Shown: positions 50,303 through 57,939, numbered from the stretch's first letter. The stretch: 64,000 nt of DNA from Selenomonas sputigena (GCF_026015965.1 NZ_CP110383.1:1924051-1988050); one strand, 5' to 3'. Notes: generated by a model from the letters alone, not told the origin. Numbers and translations: made by a program.

Positions 50303-52048
50303 TCAATCCTCATAATTTTTGAAATATCCCGTAAGCGACGCCCAAACGGTACGGCTGCGCCTCGCAGTATCGAGGTCGAAGAGATCGTAATACTCAAGCC
50401 CGAACATGAGATCCTTCTGCAGCGTGTAGGAGAGGCCCGCGCCCCAGCCGCGGAAGCCGCCGCGTCTCGGGCCGTCACCCGTCGCATCGTAGCTCATGTA
50501 ATCTGCCATGCCGTTCATCGTGTGGCTGACGTAGGTGGCGCTCGGCTGACGATAGTACTTGAGCCAGTAGGACATCGAACCGGGACGCCAGCCGTCGCCT
50601 TTCTTCGCGAGCGTCAGCACATAGCCCGTGCCGTTTCCCGCCCTGTGATCCGTGCCATGGAGAAGCATCGCGCCGAAATCGAAATCTCCCAGAGGTGCGC
50701 GGAAATTTCCCATGTAGATGTTGCGCGCCGCACCGTTGATCTTGTCGAAGCGGTACATGCCGGCGTCAACGCCGTAGAAAGGCGTATCGTAGCTTGCCGA
50801 AAGTGCCGCCACCTCGTGCGCCCGCTCGATCTTGCCGTAATGCAGCGTATAGCGGACGGGGTTTCCCATCGAGAGCCGCAGACCGCGGAACTTGCTGTCG
50901 TAGATATTTCCCTCGGCAAAATCCGCGCTGAAGACGCCGACGGTCGTATCAAAGATGCCGCTCCTGCCGGTCAGATAATAGCGGTCAAGACGGAGCTTGC
51001 CGTCGTCCGTGCCGCCGTTCAAGTACTTTTCGTACTCGATCATGCCCGCCGCATGCCAGTTGCCGTCGATGTCGTAATCGGGGAAGACCCGAAGGCGCAG
51101 CCGCGCACGGCTGTCGCCGCGCTCAATGCCGCCCGAGCGCGAAGCATCGGCACGCACCTCGGCGTCGACCTTGAGTCTCGGCTCAGGCTTCTCGGGCAGG
51201 AGCACCGACGAATAGAGCTGCTGCTCGGCATTCTCCTCGTCCGCATAGCCCATGAGCGCGAGATCTTCAGCGAAAGCCGCCCGAAGACGCATCGCCTCAT
51301 CCATGACGCCCGGCTCGACAAGCGGCTCGCCGTAAGAATACGCACCGCCCTCGCCTGCGGGGAAGGAGTCCGGTGCAGCCGGGACGGCAACGGCCACGGG
51401 CGAGGCAGGCGCACCTGCCGCAGCGTCTGCCTGCACCGCGCCTTCTCTTGGCGTCATGCGCAAGAAGACTTCCTGCCTGCGCTCCGAAACCTTCGCCAAA
51501 GCAAGCTCGCGCTTCTCGCGCCGCATCGTGGCGAGCGCGTAGTCGCGCGCCGCGAACTGCAGACGAAGACGCGCCCTCGACGCCTTTTCCTGCAGCGGCT
51601 GCATGACCTCCAAGCGGTTCGTGCCGCGCAAAGACTCGCGCACGAGGCGCTCCTCCGCCTGTTTCGCCGCCGCCTCGGCATCGGCAAGCGCCCTCTTCGC
51701 CAGGCGTTCCTGCTCTCGGTAGAGCTTGACATGCACCTCATCGCGCACGGCGAGACTCGAAAGACGCCCATATTCGTCCGCGAGCGTTCCCTGCTGTATG
51801 CGGTCAACCTCGTGCAGCCCCTGCGCCACAATGCGGACAAGCTCCTCGCGCGAACACTCCTGCGGCATCTTGCCCGCAAGATTGACATAGCCTTGCGACT
51901 CAAGGCGTCCCACCGCTTCATAGACCCAGTCGGGCACAGCCTCGGCGGCAGAAGCCGCTACCGGCAGAATGCCGAAGATCGCGGCACAGAAAACGCTTGC
52001 GCGGCAGGCATGTCCCCAAAACAAAGACTTTTTTTCCATTTCCATCAT
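50303..52048 (-). CDS. SLH-like/coiled-coil outer-membrane beta-barrel protein
   Basis: A 581-residue exported protein. The signal peptide ends near residue 33 (ILPVAASAAEA). Residues about 36-85 form one SLH-like motif (VPDWVYEAVGRLESQGYVNLAGK), which in Negativicutes holds outer-membrane proteins to peptidoglycan. About 85-200 is a charged coiled coil (LAKRALADAEAAAKQAEERL). From about 300 the sequence alternates as amphipathic strands to the end (VWASLTGYFKNYED), a beta barrel. It is the first gene of the exopolysaccharide operon and may be its export pore, like PgaA or AlgE; this role is inference from context. Confidence 0.8.
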   Translation of the reverse strand: MMEMEKKSLFWGHACRASVFCAAIFGILPVAASAAEAVPDWVYEAVGRLESQGYVNLAGKMPQECSREELVRIVAQGLHEVDRIQQGTLADEYGRLSSLAVRDEVHVKLYREQERLAKRALADAEAAAKQAEERLVRESLRGTNRLEVMQPLQEKASRARLRLQFAARDYALATMRREKRELALAKVSERRQEVFLRMTPREGAVQADAAAGAPASPVAVAVPAAPDSFPAGEGGAYSYGEPLVEPGVMDEAMRLRAAFAEDLALMGYADEENAEQQLYSSVLLPEKPEPRLKVDAEVRADASRSGGIERGDSRARLRLRVFPDYDIDGNWHAAGMIEYEKYLNGGTDDGKLRLDRYYLTGRSGIFDTTVGVFSADFAEGNIYDSKFRGLRLSMGNPVRYTLHYGKIERAHEVAALSASYDTPFYGVDAGMYRFDKINGAARNIYMGNFRAPLGDFDFGAMLLHGTDHRAGNGTGYVLTLAKKGDGWRPGSMSYWLKYYRQPSATYVSHTMNGMADYMSYDATGDGPRRGGFRGWGAGLSYTLQKDLMFGLEYYDLFDLDTARRSRTVWASLTGYFKNYED

Positions 52049-52340
52049 ATCAGGTTATTTTCCCCTTATTCTTTCTTTTTAATAATTATTACTCATAAGT
52101 TATATATTTAATAAATTATGGTAGGTTTTGGGAAATTCTACAATATTTCACCCGGACGTATTAAGTCTTTCTCTCTATTGATTATACAATATAGTATAAA
52201 GCGAGCAAATTTGCAAGGAATTATTCTCGCATTTCTTCTTTTTAGGACTTATAGTCTGAAAATATATGCTAGATATTTTTCCTATAAATATAGATTGTAT
52301 AGCGTTTTTATAGGGAGAAACCTCCTATCATATAGAACAC
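52049..52340 (-). promoter_or_regulatory. AT-rich leader region of the exopolysaccharide operon
   Basis: About 290 bases of strongly AT-rich DNA in a GC-rich window, without an open gene. On the minus strand TATAAT lies at 52181-52186 with TTGCTC 16 bases upstream, leaving about 130 bases of leader before the first gene. The composition suggests promoter complexity, DNA bending or silencing by a nucleoid protein. No known riboswitch was recognised. Confidence 0.5.
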
Positions 52341-52372
52341 AAAAGAGGGGGAGACTCTCATCTCCCCCTCTT
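52341..52372 (-). terminator. Terminator of the SIMPL gene
   Basis: AAGAGGGGGAGA and TCTCCCCCTCTT form a 12-bp stem with a 6-base loop; on the minus strand it continues TTTTG. Confidence 0.8.
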
Positions 52373-52410
52373 GCACGCTTTTGTCTTCCGACAAGCTTTC
52401 TTTGCCAGCC

Positions 52411-53127
52411 TCACTCGCTCAAGTAATACTCGATATGCACCTCGGCACTCATCTCTAACATGCCCGGCGCAATCGGCGTCGGAGCTGCATCGGCGGCCAT
52501 GAGCATCTTTGCGCCCGCGCTGCGCTCAGCAAACGGATAGGTGTTCTCTGAGACGGCCTTCAGTCCGACGACGCGCCTGCCCAGAGCGGCGGCAAGCTCG
52601 TCCGCCTTCTTTCGTGCGTCATTGACAGCGGCAGTCAAGGCAATCTTGCGAACCTTGTCTGCATTCTTCACGCCGAAATCCAGTGAAGATATGCTGTTCG
52701 CGCCATTCTTGAGCGCGAGGTCGATGACGCGGCTGACATCGGCGAGATTGTCGACGCGCACCGTCACATTGTTCTCCGCGCGGTAGCCCGTGATCTCATT
52801 CTCGCGCGTCTCGCGCTCATAAAGCGGCTGGAAGTAGTAGCCGTGCGTCTGGATGTTCGCCTCGGGGATGCCGGCTGCGACGAGCGCCCGCTGCACCGCC
52901 TGCGCCTTCTTCGCATTCTCCTCCTGCGCCGTCTTCGCGTCCGCCGCCTGCGTGACGACGCCGACCGAGATCGTCGCGCAGTCGGGTGCCGCCTCCGCCC
53001 TGCCCGTGCCGTCGACCATGAGGACGGGCGGCTCTGAAGTCTGCGGCGCTGCTGCCTCTGCCGCCTGCGGTGCGCACAGGAAGAGTCCCGTTGCGATCGC
53101 AGCGAGGAAGGCTTTCATCTTGTTCAT
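52411..53127 (-). CDS. SIMPL-domain (DUF541) exported protein
   Basis: A 238-residue protein with a signal peptide (MKAFLAAIATGLFLCAPQAAEA). The SIMPL/DUF541 domain is seen in VDGTGRAEAAPDCATISVGVV, GYRAENNVTVRVDNLADVSRVID and ALGRRVVGLKAVSEN. Relatives such as YggE/BP26 are periplasmic or outer-membrane rings of unclear role. The ATG follows AAAGGAGAG. It is monocistronic. Confidence 0.9.
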   Translation of the reverse strand: MNKMKAFLAAIATGLFLCAPQAAEAAAPQTSEPPVLMVDGTGRAEAAPDCATISVGVVTQAADAKTAQEENAKKAQAVQRALVAAGIPEANIQTHGYYFQPLYERETRENEITGYRAENNVTVRVDNLADVSRVIDLALKNGANSISSLDFGVKNADKVRKIALTAAVNDARKKADELAAALGRRVVGLKAVSENTYPFAERSAGAKMLMAADAAPTPIAPGMLEMSAEVHIEYYLSE

Positions 53128-53331
53128 CTCGATCTCTCCTTTTCTTTCCTAAATAGAAAATTTCCCTCGGTGTGTTTTTCCTCCGTGGATATGTCCATTA
53201 TAGCATGACTCCTGAGAAATACGAGTTAGAACTCTCTCACTCCCGCATGTAGTTTGCACATCGCCTGCATTACTGATATACTACAACAAGAAACTCGAAT
53301 AGATACAAAAAGAGCATCGGGAGGAATCATC

Positions 53332-54792
53332 TTGAGCAATCGTATACGCACGCGCTTCGCGCCCAGTCCCACGGGCTACATGCACATCGGCAATCTGCGC
53401 ACGGCGCTTTACGGCTATCTCTTCGCGAAGTCCCAGGGCGGCGACTTCATCCTGCGCATCGAGGACACGGATCAGGAACGCTTCGTCGAAGGCGCACGCG
53501 AAGTCATCAACGAGAGCCTTGCCGCCGCGCACATCATCGCCGATGAAAGCCCCGAAAAGGGCGGCGCTTTCGGTCCCTATGTGCAGAGCGAGCGCAAGGC
53601 GATCTACAAGGAATATGCCGAAAAGCTCGTCGCCAGCGGCCACGCCTATCGCTGCTTCTGCTCGGCGAAGGATCACGCGCACGAGTCGGATGCCGAGAAG
53701 TTCGGCGGCTATGACCGCCACTGCCGCGACCTCGCGCCTGAGGAAATCGAGCGCCAGCTTGCGGCGGGAACGCCCTACGTCATCCGCCAGAAGATGCCGC
53801 TCACCGGCTCGACGACGTACCGCGATCTGATCCTCGGCAGCATCACAATCGAAAACAGCGAACTCGAAGACCAGATTCTCTTGAAGAGCGACGGCATGCC
53901 GACGTACAACTTCGCCAATGTCGTAGACGATCACCTCATGGAGATCACGCACGTCATCCGCGGCAACGAGTACATCACCTCGACGCCCAAGCATGTGCTG
54001 CTCTACGAATTTTTCGGCTGGCAGCTGCCCGAGTTCATCCACCTGCCGCCCGTCATGGGAAAGAGCGAAGACGGCACGGTGTCGAAGCTCTCGAAGCGCC
54101 ACGGCGCAGCGAGTTTCGGCCAGCTTCTCGACGAAGGCTACCTCGCCGAAGCCGTCACGAACTACGTCGCGCTCCTCGGTTGGTCGCCTAAGGACACGAA
54201 TCAGGAAATCTTCACGATGGAAGAACTCATCGGGGCGTTCTCCCTCGACGGCATCAGCAAGTCGCCCGCCATCTTCGACTACAAGAAGCTCGACTGGATG
54301 AACGGCGAATACTTCAAGTCGATGGATCCCGCCGCCTTCGCCAAACTCGCGCGTCCCTTCGCCGGCGACCTGTCGTCAGAACTCGCCGAGAAGTGGGACT
54401 ACGCCGCCGAAGTCCTGCGCCCGCGCCTCAGCCGCCTCGGCGAAATCAAAGAGCAGATCCATTTCCTCATCGAGATGCCCGACTACGACCTCGACTGCTA
54501 TACGAACAAGCGCAACAAGACGAACCCGGAAAAGGCGCGCGCCCTTCTTCCCGAAGCGCTACCGATGCTCGAAAGCATAGAGCCGTGGACGCCCGACGCC
54601 ATCAACGCGGCGCTCGACGCCTTCACAGAACAGCGCGGCGAAAAGAAGGGCGCCGTCATGTGGCCGCTTCGCATCGCTATCTCAGGGCAGAAAGTCACGC
54701 CGGGTGGCCTCACGGAAGTGCTCTTCCTGCTCGGCAAAAAAAATTCTCTCGATCGCCTCAAAAAAAGTCTTGCCAAACTGCAGGATATGTAA
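53332..54792 (+). CDS. gltX: Glutamyl-tRNA synthetase
   Basis: A 486-residue class I synthetase. FAPSPTGYMHIGN at residues 9-21 is the HIGH region and SKLSKRHG the KMSKS-type loop. The start is TTG, eight bases behind GGGAGG; the longer frame upstream crosses the promoter region. Negativicutes often use GluRS also to charge tRNA-Gln for the amidotransferase route; that is family knowledge and not visible here. A tRNA-Glu gene follows 21 bases after the stop, an enzyme and its substrate in one transcript. Confidence 0.95.
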   Translation: MSNRIRTRFAPSPTGYMHIGNLRTALYGYLFAKSQGGDFILRIEDTDQERFVEGAREVINESLAAAHIIADESPEKGGAFGPYVQSERKAIYKEYAEKLVASGHAYRCFCSAKDHAHESDAEKFGGYDRHCRDLAPEEIERQLAAGTPYVIRQKMPLTGSTTYRDLILGSITIENSELEDQILLKSDGMPTYNFANVVDDHLMEITHVIRGNEYITSTPKHVLLYEFFGWQLPEFIHLPPVMGKSEDGTVSKLSKRHGAASFGQLLDEGYLAEAVTNYVALLGWSPKDTNQEIFTMEELIGAFSLDGISKSPAIFDYKKLDWMNGEYFKSMDPAAFAKLARPFAGDLSSELAEKWDYAAEVLRPRLSRLGEIKEQIHFLIEMPDYDLDCYTNKRNKTNPEKARALLPEALPMLESIEPWTPDAINAALDAFTEQRGEKKGAVMWPLRIAISGQKVTPGGLTEVLFLLGKKNSLDRLKKSLAKLQDM

Positions 54793-54813
54793 TATAATAA
54801 ATCGTGTTCATGC

Positions 54814-54888
54814 GGCTCCTTCGTCAAGTGGTTAAGACACCGCCCTCTCACGGCGGGTTCATGGGTTCGAATCCCATAGGAGTCACCA
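54814..54888 (+). tRNA. tRNA-Glu (anticodon CTC)
   Basis: A full cloverleaf: acceptor GGCTCCT/AGGAGTC with one G-U pair, D-arm with AAGTGGTTAA loop, anticodon stem CCGCC/GGCGG with loop CTCTCAC (anticodon CTC), T-arm ATGGG-TTCGAAT-CCCAT, discriminator A and an encoded CCA. It reads GAG codons. It lies between gltX and a strong terminator. Confidence 0.95.
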
Positions 54889-54898
54889 AGAAATTTCA

Positions 54899-54928
54899 GG
54901 GCTGAAGCCAATGGCTTCAGCCCTTTTT
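54899..54928 (+). terminator. Terminator after gltX-tRNA-Glu
   Basis: GGGCTGAAGCC and GGCTTCAGCCC form an 11-bp stem with an AAT loop, followed by TTTTT. Confidence 0.9.
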
Positions 54929-54929
54929 A

Positions 54930-55167
54930 CTGACTTGTCCGTAAAGCAAGCCCCGAAGGGGTAAAGTTGAACGGGTAACAAGTCGTATGCGAAAACGTCC
55001 CAAGAACGCGAGCCAACGGCGAAGCGTGATTGGTCGACGTTGACCGCTGCTGACTTGTCCGTAAAGCGAACCCCGAAGGGGTGAAGCTGAACGGGTAACA
55101 AGTCGTATGCGAAAACGTCCCGTAAGTCAAGCCCAAAGGGCGCAGACGAACGGCTGACGTTGACCGC
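54930..55167 (-). repeat. Two tandem units of dispersed repeat family B
   Basis: Two units of about 110 bases (about 54930-55042 and 55050-55167). Each has CTGACTTGTCCGTAAAGC, CCCCGAAGGGGT, CGGGTAACAAGTCGTATGCG, AAAACGTCCC and GACGTTGACCGC. The reverse complement matches the copy at 34591-34716. They fill most of the 360-base gap between the tRNA terminator and the small membrane-peptide gene. Confidence 0.8.
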
Positions 55168-55193
55168 ACCTTCTCTTCTTCCCCAGAATATGG

Positions 55194-55199
55194 TATACT
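55194..55199 (+). promoter_or_regulatory. Extended -10 promoter of the small peptide gene
   Basis: TATACT preceded by TGG, an extended -10 element, about 50 bases before the start codon. No good -35 box was seen. Confidence 0.45.
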
Positions 55200-55248
55200 T
55201 TGCTCGTTGCCACCTCCAAACCGGCACAGGAAGGAGGTGCATACAGAT

Positions 55249-55359
55249 ATGGAAAACATCGCCATATCCTTCCTTATCTCCGTCGCGGCAGGGATAGTCT
55301 GCCACTATCTGTGCAGATGGCTTGACGAGAGATCAACGGGCAACAAGCCTGGGGCGTAA
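55249..55359 (+). CDS. Small hydrophobic membrane peptide, 36 residues
   Basis: The reading starts MENIAISFLISVAAGIVCHY and ends LCRWLDERSTGNKPGA. It is one membrane helix with a charged Arg/Lys/Asp tail. The ATG lies nine bases behind AAGGAGGTG, an excellent ribosome binding site, and the gene has its own promoter-like -10 and a strong terminator. The pattern (tiny ORF, one helix, basic tail, isolated unit with a stable hairpin) is like type I toxins or small membrane proteins of Firmicutes. No antisense RNA could be shown. It is too short for most gene finders. Confidence 0.65.
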   Translation: MENIAISFLISVAAGIVCHYLCRWLDERSTGNKPGA

Positions 55360-55385
55360 TCCTCTGCCCCGCAAAAAAGAGGATA

Positions 55386-55422
55386 GAAACGCCCCCCAAG
55401 CTGGTATCTTGGGGGGCGTTTC
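55386..55422. terminator. Strong hairpin after the small peptide gene
   Basis: GAAACGCCCCCCAAG and CTTGGGGGGCGTTTC form a perfect 15-bp stem with a 7-base loop. T runs at the stem ends are weak. It could end transcription on either strand. Confidence 0.7.
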
Positions 55423-55514
55423 GCATACAGAAATGGTATCGCCATATCTTTCCTGCCACTCGTATTATAACACATCCGCTTACTTATAGGCAAGTCGCAT
55501 CATCGAGACCAGTC

Positions 55515-56225
55515 TCAGTCCTTCCACCTCGCCACCATTTCCCTCGCTGCACCTTCCGCATCTGCCGCCGCTGCGACGGCGGAGATCACAAAGAAGCCAG
55601 CGGCGCCTGCCGCTTTGACAGCAGGAAGATCATTCACCTTCACGCCGCCGCCGACGATCACGGGCACAGGACTCTTTTGGGCGAAGGAGGCGATCTCCGC
55701 CAGGCTGCGCGTGCGGAAGCTGCCGTCCGCCTCGATGCCGGCATCGGGCTTTGATGCCGTCGTGTGCAAGGGACCCGTGCCGATGTAGTCGGCAGCCGCC
55801 AGATCCTCAGGCGCAAGCCGAGGCAAATCCTGCGGATGCGCCGACAGGCCGACGATCGCCGCTTCCCCGAGAAGGCGGCGGCAAATGTGCGCGGGCACGT
55901 CTTTCTGCCCCACATGCACGCCCGCGACGGCGATACCCATCTCGCGCGCCGCGAGCGCGACGTCGAGCCGATCGTCGACGAGAAGCGGCACGCTTGCTGC
56001 CGCGCCGGCCGCTTCGATTGCCCGCGCCGCCTCGCCGAGCAGCGCGATCTGCTCGCGTGCGCTCTGCTCTTTTGCACGAAGCTGCACCGCTGTGAAGCCT
56101 GCCCGCACCGCAGCTTTGACGATCTCGCCGACGCGCCGCCCCTTCGTATCACGAGGCCCGATGACGAGATACGCCGTGACCGCGAGATGCGAGCGCAAAG
56201 TCATATCGCTCACGGAAAAGCACAT
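55515..56225 (-). CDS. thiE: Thiamine-phosphate synthase
   Basis: A 236-residue TIM-barrel enzyme joining HMP-PP and HET-P to thiamine phosphate. Markers are VQLRAKEQS, VPLLVDDRLDVAL, GVHVGQKDVPA, DYIGTGPLHTTASKPDAG and VIVGGGVKVNDL. The ATG at 56225 is seven bases behind GGGAGG. No other thi gene and no TPP riboswitch was seen. It is isolated behind the rpsR terminator. Confidence 0.92.
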   Translation of the reverse strand: MCFSVSDMTLRSHLAVTAYLVIGPRDTKGRRVGEIVKAAVRAGFTAVQLRAKEQSAREQIALLGEAARAIEAAGAAASVPLLVDDRLDVALAAREMGIAVAGVHVGQKDVPAHICRRLLGEAAIVGLSAHPQDLPRLAPEDLAAADYIGTGPLHTTASKPDAGIEADGSFRTRSLAEIASFAQKSPVPVIVGGGVKVNDLPAVKAAGAAGFFVISAVAAAADAEGAAREMVARWKD

Positions 56226-56253
56226 AGGAGCGCCTCCCATCCCTTATCCATAC

Positions 56254-56281
56254 AAAAAGAGAGCCTTTCGGCTCTCTTTTC
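56254..56281. terminator. Terminator of rpsF-ssb-rpsR
   Basis: AAAAGAGAGCC and GGCTCTCTTTT form an 11-bp stem with a TTTC loop, T-rich on both sides. Confidence 0.85.
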
Positions 56282-56282
56282 C

Positions 56283-56516
56283 TTACTCCGCAGTGAACGG
56301 CAAAAGCGCAATGTTGCGCGCACGCTTGATTGCAAGCGTCACCTGGCGCTGATGCTTCGCGCAGTTGCCCGAAATGCGGCGCGGCAGGATCTTGCCGCGC
56401 TCCGTGATGAAACGGCGAAGCTTCGCGACGTCCTTATAGTCGATGACATCCACCTTGTCCACGCAGAACGTGCAAACCTTGCGGCGCGAACGTCTGCCTC
56501 TGTCACGTCTGATCAA
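56283..56516 (-). CDS. rpsR: 30S ribosomal protein S18
   Basis: A 77-residue basic protein. The marker is [13 protein letters not shown]-type sequence ([20 protein letters not shown]), then [23 protein letters not shown]. It has the N-terminal CTFC cysteine pair common in zinc-binding S18 forms. Last gene of rpsF-ssb-rpsR; S18 and S6 bind together in the 30S platform. Confidence 0.97.
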   Translation of the reverse strand: MIRRDRGRRSRRKVCTFCVDKVDVIDYKDVAKLRRFITERGKILPRRISGNCAKHQRQVTLAIKRARNIALLPFTAE

Positions 56517-56534
56517 ATCAATTCCCTCCCCTGT

Positions 56535-56972
56535 TTAGAATGGGATTTCCTCATCGGGTATGGAAGGGCCGAAGGACTCCTGGCCGGCAGGCGGCTGATG
56601 GCTCGGCGCACTGCTCTGCATCGGCGTGCCCGGCGCACCCGCGCCCTGCGGACGCGATCCGGCGAACTCGATGTCGCTTGCGACGACTTCCGTCACATAA
56701 CGCTTCGAGCCATCCTGCGCATCGTAGCTTCTTGCCTGCAGACGACCCTCGACGAGGATGCGGCTGCCTTTCGTCAGGTAGTTGCCGCAGAATTCCGCGA
56801 GCTTCTCCCATGCGACGATGGAAATAAAGTCCGCTGACGGCTGCTGCCCGTCGTTCGACTTGCCGAAGCGGCGATTCACCGCAAGCGAGAACGAAGCGAC
56901 CGCTTTGCCGCTCTGCGTGTAGCGCACCTCGGGATCGCGGGCGAGATTTCCGGTCAAAAGTACCTTGTTCAT
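56535..56972 (-). CDS. ssb: Single-stranded DNA-binding protein
   Basis: A 145-residue SSB. The OB fold (MNKVLLTGNLARDPEVRYTQSG, FISIVAWEKLAEFCGNYLTKGSRILVEGRL) fills residues 1-105; a Gly/Pro/Gln linker leads to the acidic tip IPDEEIPF that recruits repair and replication proteins. It lies between the two ribosomal genes with 18-base gaps, the usual Firmicutes order. Confidence 0.97.
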   Translation of the reverse strand: MNKVLLTGNLARDPEVRYTQSGKAVASFSLAVNRRFGKSNDGQQPSADFISIVAWEKLAEFCGNYLTKGSRILVEGRLQARSYDAQDGSKRYVTEVVASDIEFAGSRPQGAGAPGTPMQSSAPSHQPPAGQESFGPSIPDEEIPF

Positions 56973-56990
56973 GGCATTTCCTCCCTCAGC

Positions 56991-57329
56991 TTACTCTGCC
57001 TCGCCAGCTTCCGGCTCGGCCGCAGCCTTCTCGCCGGCTGCGATGAGCTCCTCCGCACGAACGATCATGTGCTTCAGAAGATCGTCCGTAATCTTCATGA
57101 CGCGGTCGCACTCCTTCATGCAGGCAGGCTCAGCCGTGACATTGAGCAAGCAGTAGTAGCCGTCCGTGTAATCCTTGATCTCATACGCCAGACGCTTCTT
57201 GCCCCAACGGTCTTCCTTGTCGATCGTGCCGCCGTTCGTCTGGATCAGCTTGACGAACTTCTCGATAACAGCGTTCGTTGCTTCCTCTTCCATCGGCTTT
57301 ACGATAAAGATAACCTCGTATTTTCTCAC
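56991..57329 (-). CDS. rpsF: 30S ribosomal protein S6
   Basis: A 112-residue protein (RKYEVIFIVKPMEEEA, RWGKKRLAYEIKDYTDGYYCLLNVTA) with an acidic Ala/Glu-rich tail. The start is GTG behind GGAGGTG. First gene of the operon. A GC hairpin in the leader with CCG in it (GCTCCCGAGGGAGC near 57355-57368) could be the S6:S18 autoregulatory site; this is tentative. Confidence 0.96.
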   Translation of the reverse strand: MRKYEVIFIVKPMEEEATNAVIEKFVKLIQTNGGTIDKEDRWGKKRLAYEIKDYTDGYYCLLNVTAEPACMKECDRVMKITDDLLKHMIVRAEELIAAGEKAAAEPEAGEAE

Positions 57330-57354
57330 AAAAACACCTCCTCTATGGTCTGTG

Positions 57355-57368
57355 GCTCCCTCGGGAGC
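57355..57368 (-). promoter_or_regulatory. Leader hairpin of rpsF, possible S6:S18 binding site
   Basis: GCTCCC and GGGAGC pair in the leader and expose a CCG-containing tip. The known S6:S18 leader has a stem-loop with a CCG, so this is a candidate only. Confidence 0.35.
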
Positions 57369-57418
57369 AGGGAAGGCTCAAAATAAAATATTCGAACCAA
57401 CTGTCCTGTGACTGAATG

Positions 57419-57447
57419 ATTATATCATAAGAAAAGCCTTGGGGCAA
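57419..57447 (-). promoter_or_regulatory. Promoter of rpsF-ssb-rpsR
   Basis: On the minus strand TTGCCC and a perfect TATAAT are 17 bases apart, about 90 bases before rpsF. Confidence 0.75.
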
Positions 57448-57461
57448 GGAGAAATTCCCAT

Positions 57462-57490
57462 TTGACAAAGCGTGGCGCCTCCTCTATAGT
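57462..57490 (+). promoter_or_regulatory. Promoter of the 92-residue hypothetical gene
   Basis: A perfect TTGACA and TATAGT separated by 17 bases, divergent from the rpsF promoter. Confidence 0.8.
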
Positions 57491-57524
57491 TGAAGCAGCA
57501 GATATTCAGAGGAGGCGGTGCGTC

Positions 57525-57803
57525 ATGAAGCATCATTACAGCACGATCAACGGCATCGTCACAACATTTTCCGATATACACCAATCCGCTCAAAAGGGCG
57601 AAAGCATCTTGGTCTACATGGAGCGTGCAGCAGAAAACGGCTTTGATACGGCAGAAATCCTGCTGCCAAGCATCTCGTTCGTAAGCTACAGCGGCTTTAG
57701 CGAAGACGAGCGCACCGAGCTGCTCAATTTCGTTCAGCGAAACAGCGCTCTAATCTGGGAGATCGCACGCGAGGATGGTGAAGTCATTGCCGACGTGGGG
57801 TGA
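57525..57803 (+). CDS. Hypothetical protein, 92 residues
   Basis: An acidic soluble protein (HHYSTINGIVTTFSDIHQSA, then EILLPSISFVSYSGFSEDE). I do not recognise a family. The ATG follows GAGGAGGCGGTGCGTC, and a consensus promoter lies just upstream, so it should be well expressed. It has no signal peptide or helix. The 140 bases after it hold the sigma-28-like promoter of the next gene. Confidence 0.7.
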   Translation: MKHHYSTINGIVTTFSDIHQSAQKGESILVYMERAAENGFDTAEILLPSISFVSYSGFSEDERTELLNFVQRNSALIWEIAREDGEVIADVG

Positions 57804-57841
57804 GTTATTCGGTTTTGTCGCTTGTGAGCAATCCAGATACT

Positions 57842-57869
57842 AAAGAAATTCCTCCCACCTTTCGATATA
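57842..57869 (+). promoter_or_regulatory. Sigma-28 (SigD/FliA)-like promoter
   Basis: TAAA, 16 bases, then TTCGATAT, close to TAAA-N14-16-GCCGATAT. It lies about 70 bases before the FliD-like gene. Confidence 0.55.
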
Positions 57870-57939
57870 CTCAATGAAACGGTATATTTTCTCGTGACGA
57901 ATCAATGCTATCTTACATTCTCGAAAGGAGCTGGCCATC

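Noticed and set aside
54930-55167. CRISPR-like tandem repeat
   Set aside because: Only two long, imperfect units with no spacers; the same sequence occurs singly elsewhere, so it is a dispersed repeat.
56226-56253. TPP riboswitch before thiE
   Set aside because: Only about 30 bases separate thiE from the rpsR terminator; no aptamer can fit.
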